DNA from: Lachnospiraceae bacterium
GTDB taxonomy: Bacteria > Bacillota > Clostridia > Lachnospirales > Lachnospiraceae
DNA length: 57,297 nt
Assembly: GCA_024404675.1 (NCBI GenBank)
Contig: JAKSPO010000011.1
Location: 1 to 57,297 of the forward strand
Direction: 5' to 3'
Position numbers and translations under genes: made by a program. Below the pieces are notes generated by a model. That model saw only the letters and a list, made by a program, of their open reading frames with translations. It made no database searches and had not been told where the DNA came from. Shown here piece after piece: positions 51,868 through 57,297 of the stretch. How positions within the stretch are numbered: position 1 is the first letter of the stretch; every line of letters begins with the position of its first letter.

Positions 51868-52858
51868 GGCATTCAGCCATATCTACATCGAGGAGGCTGC
51901 GGCCGCGCATCCGCGTACGAAAGCCATCCTTGCTCATTTTCCGAATGCGGCGAGAATCCCGATTGCGGATTACAAAAACGTATTCAACCGCCCGCGACAG
52001 GCCACACCGCTTCAGAAGAAGGCCCCGAGCCTGATTTTAGCGCTTGGAAAGCCGCCGTACCTTTACGAGGGCGCGCCGGTGTGCCAAAGCTTCGGCGAGG
52101 AGCATTTCTTCTACACCTCCTGCGTCCGAAACTGCCCCTACGACTGTGAATACTGCTATCTGCAGGGGATGTACCCCTCCGGCGATATTGTCATCTTCGT
52201 AAATCTCGAGGATACGCTTGCTGCGGTAGAGAAGGCCCTTTCGGAGCATCCGCTCTATCTTTGCATCAGCTACGACACCGATTTGCTCGCGCTTGATAAT
52301 CTGACGGGCTTTCTTGCCGAATGGTTCGCTCTGGCGGCAAAGTATCCTTCGCTGACGCTTGAGCTTCGAACGAAAAATGCTTCGATAGCAACGCTTGCAA
52401 AGCTTCCGGTGCTTCCCAATGTCATCCTTGCCGTTACGATGTCCCCGGATGAGGTCATCCGCCGCTATGAGCACCGCACACCTGCCCTTTCCGAGCGAAT
52501 CGCCCTTGCGAAGGCTGCGCTCACGGATGGACGCCCCGTACGCCTCTGCTTCGATCCGATGATTGCCGTCCCTGACTTCCGTACGTCGTACGGGCAGATG
52601 TTTCAGACTATTTTCACGGCTCTCCCGCCCGAGAAGCTTCGTGACATCAGTGTCGGCTCCTTCCGCATCTCCGTGGATTATCTGAAGCGTATGCGACGGA
52701 ACCGCCCCTGCGCCGTTACGATGTATCCCTACACATTGACAGACGGGGTCTATCACTATGACGAGCAGCTCCTTTCCGATATGCTTTCCTTCGCCCGCGA
52801 GACGCTGCATACATACATCCCTTCATCCAAAATCTTCTATTGGGAGGAACAGCTATGA
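51836..52858 (+). CDS. Spore-photoproduct-lyase-family radical SAM protein
   Basis: 340 residues. The radical SAM cluster motif is CVRNCPYDCEYCYLQG (C-x3-C-x3-C with one further Cys), followed by YPSGDIVIFVNLED. Downstream are strands LYLCISYDTDLLALD, LTLELRTKNAS and VRLCFDPMIAVPDF, matching SplB-like proteins. True SPL reverses the thymine photoproduct in spore DNA; members outside spores are uncharacterised. The likely start is TTG at 51836, with AAAGGAGGG 11 nt upstream and inside the preceding gene. Longer frames run through that gene. The stop overlaps the SDR start as ATGA. Confidence 0.82.
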   Translation: MKLLENTALRKAFSHIYIEEAAAAHPRTKAILAHFPNAARIPIADYKNVFNRPRQATPLQKKAPSLILALGKPPYLYEGAPVCQSFGEEHFFYTSCVRNCPYDCEYCYLQGMYPSGDIVIFVNLEDTLAAVEKALSEHPLYLCISYDTDLLALDNLTGFLAEWFALAAKYPSLTLELRTKNASIATLAKLPVLPNVILAVTMSPDEVIRRYEHRTPALSERIALAKAALTDGRPVRLCFDPMIAVPDFRTSYGQMFQTIFTALPPEKLRDISVGSFRISVDYLKRMRRNRPCAVTMYPYTLTDGVYHYDEQLLSDMLSFARETLHTYIPSSKIFYWEEQL

Positions 52859-53550
52859 ATCCAAAAATCGCCCTGGTGACCGGAGCTTCCTCCGGCATCG
52901 GTTATGAAACCGCTTTGAAGCTGCTTTCTGAGAATTACGAGGTATACGGCATCGGCCGAAGCTATCCGGATGACCTGCCGGAGGGCTTCCATCCGCTTGT
53001 CTTCGACCTTTCCGACACCCTGGCATTGCCCGCTTTTATAAAGGCCAATGTTCCGGCCGAAATCGATTTACTAATCAATTGCGCCGGCGTTTCGTATTAC
53101 GGCCCGCACGAGACCCTTTCCGTAAAAAGCCTTCACGAGATGGTTTCGGTCAATGTGGAAGCGCCGTTAATCCTTACCAATCTTCTGCTGCGGGGCTTGC
53201 GTGAGCGTGGCGGAACAATTGTGATGATCTCCTCGGTGACCGCCAAGCAGAGCAATAACACATTTGGCTGTGCCTATGGGGCTACGAAGGCGGCCATGAG
53301 CCATTTTTCGGATTCCCTTTTTGAAGAGGTACGGAAAAGCGGTGTAAGAATCCTTACCCTGCACCCCGATCTGACCGATACCGCGCTGTACCGAAATGCG
53401 GATTTCCGTCCTGCCGATACGCCCGATTGCGTGCTGAGTCCCGCGGAGGTTGCAGACGCTGTGCTCTGGGCTACGAAGGCGCGTTGCGGCATGGTCGTAA
53501 GAGACATCACCCTTCGCCCGCAGCGAAACCGGATCGAACGAAGAAAATGA
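52855..53550 (+). CDS. Short-chain dehydrogenase/reductase
   Basis: 231 residues, classical SDR: TGASSGIGYET near residues 9-19, NCAGVSYYGP, catalytic Ser in IVMISSVTA and Tyr/Lys in YGATKAA, then LHPDLTDTALY. The substrate is unknown. GGGAGG lies 7 nt before the ATG at 52855, which shares four bases with the stop of the radical SAM gene, so the two are translationally coupled. Last gene of the operon, followed by a strong terminator. Confidence 0.88.
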   Translation: MNPKIALVTGASSGIGYETALKLLSENYEVYGIGRSYPDDLPEGFHPLVFDLSDTLALPAFIKANVPAEIDLLINCAGVSYYGPHETLSVKSLHEMVSVNVEAPLILTNLLLRGLRERGGTIVMISSVTAKQSNNTFGCAYGATKAAMSHFSDSLFEEVRKSGVRILTLHPDLTDTALYRNADFRPADTPDCVLSPAEVADAVLWATKARCGMVVRDITLRPQRNRIERRK

Positions 53551-53561
53551 TAGAATTACGA

Positions 53562-53600
53562 GGGGCAGTAAGATGCGTTGTCATTCTTACTGCCCCTTTT
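53562..53600 (+). terminator. Terminator of the SPL operon
   Basis: Perfect 12-bp stem GGGGCAGTAAGA/TCTTACTGCCCC followed by TTTT. Confidence 0.92.
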
Positions 53601-53607
53601 AACTGCC

Positions 53608-53770
53608 TTTTTTGGTACGAATTCGCCTGTTTTGGAAGTTTCGTACCAAAAAAGTTCCGGCGATTTGGTACGAAACTTGAAAATCTCGGAATCTAGTACC
53701 AATAGAACGAAGTGAATTTGGTACGAAACGTAGAGATTTCGGAATTCGGTACCAACGCCTCAGAAGTATA
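53608..53770. repeat. Three palindromic units with a 53-bp period
   Basis: TTGGTAC starts at 53612, 53665 and 53718 (53 bp apart each time). Its inverse GTACCAA starts at 53643, 53696 and 53749, always 31 bp later. Unit 1 has 14-bp perfect arms (53608-53621 and 53640-53653). Sequence between the arms differs between units, while TCGGAAT is shared by units 2 and 3. No coding frame in it has a ribosome site. Confidence 0.85.
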
Positions 53771-53857
53771 TGCTGGTAAGACCGCGTGGCACAGATCGAT
53801 TGACTGAACCGCTCGGTCATTTTGATGTATCAAGGTTATTTCCCGGCACCTGTTATG

Positions 53858-53906
53858 TTGCTATGTAGTTTCCTTTTTGCGATATTGCATAGATACTACA
53901 TGGCAA
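53858..53906. promoter_or_regulatory. Inverted repeat at the GH8 promoter, candidate operator
   Basis: TTGCTATGTAGT (53858-53869) and ACTACATGGCAA (53895-53906) are 12-bp arms with one mismatch, 25 bp apart. A further half-site-like TTGCATAG lies between them. The right arm contains the -35. Confidence 0.55.
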
Positions 53907-53929
53907 TTCGGACACTTCCATGGTACAAT
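53901..53929 (+). promoter_or_regulatory. Promoter of the GH8 gene
   Basis: Weak -35 TGGCAA (53901-53906), 17 bp, TACAAT (53924-53929). The weak -35 under a dyad suggests regulated transcription. Confidence 0.55.
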
Positions 53930-53957
53930 ACAGCTATCATGAAAATCTGGAGGCACT

Positions 53958-55094
53958 ATGAACGCTTTTCACACCGGTCAATACAGAAATATATTCCTTG
54001 AGCTCGGCCACAGCGAGGACGAGATTCAGGCAAGAGTACAGCAAACCTTTGATACAATCTTCTTCGGCTCCGAGGAGGAACGCATCTATCACGAGGTCGG
54101 CGATGACATGGGCTATGTCACCGATACCGGCAACAACGACGTCCGCACCGAGGGCATGTCCTATGCCATGATGATGTGCGTGCAGATGAATCGTAAGGAC
54201 ATCTTCGATCGCCTGTGGAAATGGGTTATGACCTACATGTATATGGATGAGAGCTACCCCGGACACGGCTATTTCGGCTGGTCCAACAAGCTCGACGGCA
54301 CCCGCAATTCCACCGGTCCCGCCCCCGACGGCGAGGAATTCTTCGCCATGTCCCTGTTCTTCGCCTCCCATCGTTTCGGAGACGGTGAGGGAATCTTCTG
54401 CTATTCCGAGTGGGCAAAGCGGATTCTCCGTGCCATGGTGCATAATGCTGAGCCGATGTTCAATCCCGACAACCATCTCATCAAATTCATTCCGAACTGC
54501 GAGTTCACGGACCCGTCGTACCATTTGCCGCATTTTTATGAGCTGTTTGCGCTTTGGGCTTACGAGGAGGACCGCGCATTCTTCGCTGAGGCCGCTCGCG
54601 CAAGCCGCGCGTATCTGCAGACCACCTGCGACCCGAACACCGGAATGTCCCCCGAATACAGCTTCTATGACGGCTCGATGATCAAGTCGATTGACGGTCC
54701 CCGCTTCTTCAGCGAACACTGGCACTATTACAGCGACGCCTATCGCACCATCGCCAACATCGGACTCGACTGGGAGTGGTTCGGAAAGGATCCGTGGGAG
54801 CAGACCTGTGCTTCGAACCTGCAGCGCTTCTTCGCGGAAAATGCCGGCGATGATCTGAACGATTACCGCGTCTATCAGATTGACGGTACTATCGAGGAGG
54901 AGAAGGCACTCCATCCCTACGCAATCGTTGCCACCAATGCGCAGGCATCCCTTGCAGCAAATGGTCCGTATGCCATGGACTTCGCCGAGCGCTTCTTTGC
55001 GCTGCCGCTCCGTCAGGGCAATCGCCGCTACTACGACAATTGCCTCTATATGTTTGCGATGCTTGCCCTTTCGGGTAATTATCGGATCTGGTAA
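53958..55094 (+). CDS. Reducing-end xylose-releasing exo-oligoxylanase (GH8)
   Basis: 378 residues, no signal peptide, so cytoplasmic. It releases xylose from the reducing end of xylo-oligosaccharides of three or more units. The signature TDTGNNDVRTEGMSYAMMM places the general acid Glu at residue 65. HWHYYSDAYRTIANIGLDWEWF carries the probable general base Asp at 260, equivalent to residues 70 and 263 of the Bacillus halodurans enzyme as I recall it. Length matches the family (about 380-390). GGAGG lies 4 nt before the ATG. No xylosidase or importer adjoins it. It is a single gene with a possible operator and its own terminator. Confidence 0.93.
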   Translation: MNAFHTGQYRNIFLELGHSEDEIQARVQQTFDTIFFGSEEERIYHEVGDDMGYVTDTGNNDVRTEGMSYAMMMCVQMNRKDIFDRLWKWVMTYMYMDESYPGHGYFGWSNKLDGTRNSTGPAPDGEEFFAMSLFFASHRFGDGEGIFCYSEWAKRILRAMVHNAEPMFNPDNHLIKFIPNCEFTDPSYHLPHFYELFALWAYEEDRAFFAEAARASRAYLQTTCDPNTGMSPEYSFYDGSMIKSIDGPRFFSEHWHYYSDAYRTIANIGLDWEWFGKDPWEQTCASNLQRFFAENAGDDLNDYRVYQIDGTIEEEKALHPYAIVATNAQASLAANGPYAMDFAERFFALPLRQGNRRYYDNCLYMFAMLALSGNYRIW

Positions 55095-55152
55095 GCGGTC
55101 CCGCCCCCTCGTCTGAGGGTTTTCATTAACCTCAATTATCTGTAGCTAAAAC

Positions 55153-55188
55153 AACAGCCGGTCTCGCAAAAGCGAAGCCGGCTGTTTT
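55153..55188 (+). terminator. Terminator between GH8 and the convergent membrane protein gene
   Basis: AACAGCCGG..TCGC/GCGA..CCGGCTGTT stem with an AAAA loop, then TTT. The A-rich left flank lets it serve both strands. Confidence 0.85.
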
Positions 55189-55232
55189 ACTATGCAATAT
55201 GATATCCGTTTTCACCCGGAGCCCATCACCAT

Positions 55233-55811
55233 TTACGCCCGGGTCGGTTCCTTTCTCCGCATCCTGCTCACAATGCGAAGGACAATTACTGCAATCACAT
55301 CCGCCACAAAGAAGCAGGATGCGATCGCCAATATCCAGGCCAGGTGCTTCGGAACAATGCCCTCTCTTCGAGCCTTGATGATTGCCATTAGCTGGGGTAC
55401 CGTTCCGATTACCAGAAGGACATAGCCAAATGTTATGCAGGCAAACCAGGTGGAGGCGGTAAGCATCAGCCCAAGCACCGGTATTACCACCAGAAGCGTT
55501 GAGAACATCATGAGCACCATACCATACAGGTATGCCGGAATAAACCCGATCTTAAAAACGCTTGCCACCTTGGCATATACCCGGTGATCCAGTCTCTTCC
55601 AAAGAAGGAGCAGAAGCATCAGCAGAATGCCCCCCAGTATGAGACCTAACATCCCCATCCCCTTCGAAATCATCATGGCCGGGCCGTCATAATCATGCTT
55701 CCTCTCGTCATTGCTCACTATTCCAATGAGAAACGGAACATAAACGGAGATTACCACTCCAGCCGCCATAGCATATAAAAAGCCAGCTACCCTATTTGTC
55801 CTTTGATTCAT
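55233..55811 (-). CDS. Integral membrane protein, function unknown
   Basis: 192 residues with about five hydrophobic helices: VAGFLYAMAAGVVISVYVPFL, MLGLILGGILLMLLLLL, IPAYLYGMVLMMFSTLLVV, STWFACITFGYVLLVIG and AWILAIASCFFVADVIAVIVL. The first loop is soluble (GIVSNDERKHDYDGPAM). No family is recognised. GAGGAG lies 7 nt before the ATG at 55811; a TTG five codons earlier overlaps the ribosome site. It follows pepT by 20 bp and is probably cotranscribed. Confidence 0.8.
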   Translation of the reverse strand: MNQRTNRVAGFLYAMAAGVVISVYVPFLIGIVSNDERKHDYDGPAMMISKGMGMLGLILGGILLMLLLLLWKRLDHRVYAKVASVFKIGFIPAYLYGMVLMMFSTLLVVIPVLGLMLTASTWFACITFGYVLLVIGTVPQLMAIIKARREGIVPKHLAWILAIASCFFVADVIAVIVLRIVSRMRRKEPTRA

Positions 55812-55831
55812 TTTCTTACTCCTCAATTAAG

Positions 55832-57046
55832 CTACTGACAAAGACTGATTAAAAGCTTTACAATCTTCTCCATCGACACTAAGACGCAGTACTCAAAGCG
55901 TCCGTGATAATTGTGTCCGCCGGTGCAGATGTTCGGACAGGGAAGTCCCATAAAGGACAGGCGTGCGCCGTCTGTGCCGCCGCGGATCGGCTGAATGCTC
56001 GGCGTAATATCAAGCGCCTTCATGGCCTCTGCCGCATTGTCGATCAGATACAGATAGTCCGGTGTAATCTTCTCCTTCATGTTGTAGTAGGAATCCTGCA
56101 TCACAACCTCGACGGTGCCCTCGCCGTAAAGCGTATTCAGAAAGCGGCCGATATTGTCCGCAAGTGCCTTCTTTCCCTCAAAGCGCTCGCGGTCATGGTC
56201 ACGGATAATGTAGCTAAGCTTTGTCTCTTCAACACCGCCGTCAAAATGCATCAGGTGGAAGAAGCCCTCGTACCCCTCCGTAAGCTCCGGCTTCTCTGTT
56301 CCGGGTAGCATTCCGTCGAACTCCATCGCGATACGAATCGCATTCTTCATCTTATTCTTCGCCTCACCCGGATGCACATTGACACCGTGCACGGTAACCG
56401 AAAGGGAGGCTGCATTAAAATTCTCATACTCTAGCTCGCCGAGTCCGCCCCCGTCAACCGTGTAAGCAACGTCCGCACCGAACTGCTTCAGATTGAAGAA
56501 ATCCACACCTCTTCCGACCTCTTCGTCCGGGGTAAATGCGATTGCAATCGGGCCGTGCGCAAGCTCCGGATGCGTGAGAAGGTACTCAGCCATCGTCATA
56601 ATCTCGGCAACACCTGCCTTGTCATCCGCACCAAGAAGCGTCGTACCATCGGTTGTAATGATTGTCTGCCCGATATAGCGGCTAAGCTCCGGATATTCCT
56701 TCGGCGAAAGCACAATATGCTTCTCCTCGTTCAGAAGAATATCCCCGCCGTCATAGTTTGAAAAAAGCTGCGGCTTCACACCCTCGCCGGAAGCATCCGG
56801 AGAGGTATCCATATGCGCCAGAAAGCCGATGGTCTTCGTCTCCTTTCCGCCGTCCGTTGCCGGAAGCTTCGCATAAACATAGCCGTTCTCATCCATAACC
56901 GTATCTTCCGCACCAAGCTCTCGAAGCTCCTCTAAAAGCATCCGTCCGAGGTTCTTCTGCTTCTCGGAGCTCGGAAAATTCTCCACATCCTCAACAGACT
57001 GGGTATCCACCTTTACATATTTCAAAAATCTCTCAAGTACTGTCAT
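55832..57046 (-). CDS. pepT: Peptidase T (tripeptidase, M20B)
   Basis: A cytoplasmic zinc aminotripeptidase of 404 residues. Metal and catalytic residues lie in GFLAHMDTSPD, LLGADDKAG, FTPDEEVGRG, YTVDGG and, near the end, PNICTGGHNYHG. The lid domain contains VHGVNVHPGEAKNKM. AAAGGAG lies 7 nt before the ATG at 57046. The frame continues upstream without a ribosome site. A TATACT box with extended -10 TGG lies at 57133-57138 on the minus strand. Confidence 0.96.
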   Translation of the reverse strand: MTVLERFLKYVKVDTQSVEDVENFPSSEKQKNLGRMLLEELRELGAEDTVMDENGYVYAKLPATDGGKETKTIGFLAHMDTSPDASGEGVKPQLFSNYDGGDILLNEEKHIVLSPKEYPELSRYIGQTIITTDGTTLLGADDKAGVAEIMTMAEYLLTHPELAHGPIAIAFTPDEEVGRGVDFFNLKQFGADVAYTVDGGGLGELEYENFNAASLSVTVHGVNVHPGEAKNKMKNAIRIAMEFDGMLPGTEKPELTEGYEGFFHLMHFDGGVEETKLSYIIRDHDRERFEGKKALADNIGRFLNTLYGEGTVEVVMQDSYYNMKEKITPDYLYLIDNAAEAMKALDITPSIQPIRGGTDGARLSFMGLPCPNICTGGHNYHGRFEYCVLVSMEKIVKLLISLCQ

Positions 57047-57245
57047 TCGTATTCTCCTTTCTACACGCGTAGAATCGTCATTTTCCTCTGCTTGCGAACG
57101 CTCATGCTTGATCCGGGCGTCGCTTATGTTACAGTATACCACATAGGAGCCCTAAAGGGAACTACTTTCCCGGTACGAAGATTACAACAGGGAGGTCGCA
57201 GCATTTTCCTGTTTCATACCACGAAAAAGGAGCACGGTCGATGAG

Positions 57246-57297
57246 TGTACCGACCCCCAAAAGTTAGACCAAAATTCTAACGATTGGAGGTCGGTAT
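57246..57297 (+). mobile_element. Left end of an IS3-like insertion sequence (truncated by window)
   Basis: TGTACCGACCCCCAAAAG followed by TTAGACCAAAATTCTAACG resembles terminal inverted repeats of IS3/IS150-family elements, and GGAGG near 57286 could serve the first transposase frame. The transposase and right end lie outside the window, so the family call rests on the end sequence alone. Immediately left of it is GGAGCACGGTCGATGAG, a ribosome site and start codon without a continuing gene. Confidence 0.6.

Noticed and set aside
53608-53770. Possible CRISPR array
   Set aside because: Only three units, arms of 7 bp without a long identical direct repeat, and no cas genes in the window.
53599-53820. 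73-codon minus-strand frame over the 53-bp repeats
   Set aside because: No ribosome site; the protein simply reads the palindromic repeats (VPNSL, GTRF).

Overview
The window reads as chromosome from an anaerobic Gram-positive of the Clostridia, most likely Lachnospiraceae. The evidence is AGGAGG-type ribosome sites before nearly every gene, sigma-A promoters, an NADH/ferredoxin-type [FeFe] hydrogenase operon, cellobiose phosphorylase, an ftsEX-M23-ctpA cluster, BspA-type and choice-of-anchor-A surface proteins, and a proposed homoserine kinase beside homoserine dehydrogenase. Family-level assignment is inference; there is no 16S gene here. Most genes lie on the minus strand.

Layout. 0-2.2 kb: greA-lysS, with lysS running off the left edge. 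2.4-5.6 kb: cellobiose phosphorylase and a YjjG-like HAD phosphatase. 5.8-10 kb: a Gly-rich carbohydrate-binding lipoprotein, a wall amidase, tRNA-Gln(CUG) and a small helical membrane-anchored protein. 10.1-13.2 kb: ACT/HTH protein, homoserine dehydrogenase and apgM-type proposed homoserine kinase. 13.2-23 kb: a cell-surface island with a duplicated module (a ~965-residue exported protein followed by a tiny 39-43 residue acidic peptide gene) and a leucine-rich-repeat protein. 23-29 kb: PucR-type regulator, ftsE, ftsX, M23 hydrolase and ctpA. 29-34 kb: transglutaminase-like lipoprotein, MsmK-type ATPase, SDR and a second amidase. 34-39 kb: a very large LacI-sensor/GGDEF/EAL/beta-helix protein, a polysaccharide deacetylase and tRNA-Gly(CCC). 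39-46 kb: aldo/keto reductase, DegV, aquaporin and a GHL6-like hydrolase with a DHHW protein. 46-51 kb: hydrogenase HydA/B/C and CarD. 51-53.6 kb: nucleosidase, spore-photoproduct-lyase-like radical SAM protein and SDR. 53.6-57.3 kb: a 53-bp-period palindromic array, GH8 exo-oligoxylanase, membrane protein, peptidase T and the left end of an IS.

How the genes work together. Two themes dominate. One is envelope remodelling: FtsEX with an M23 hydrolase, CtpA, two Zn amidases, a deacetylase and a transglutaminase-like lipoprotein. The other is intracellular handling of plant oligosaccharides: cellobiose phosphorylase and GH8 lack signal peptides, a GHL6-like enzyme is present, and an MsmK-type ATPase could energise sugar importers encoded elsewhere. 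The HydABC complex would dispose of the reducing equivalents.

The most unusual items are the paired surface-protein/micro-peptide modules, the c-di-GMP protein with an extracellular-type beta-helix tail, a REP-like repeat that supplies the C-terminus of one gene, the FtsE with a ~155-residue acidic extension, and the palindromic array near 53.6 kb.
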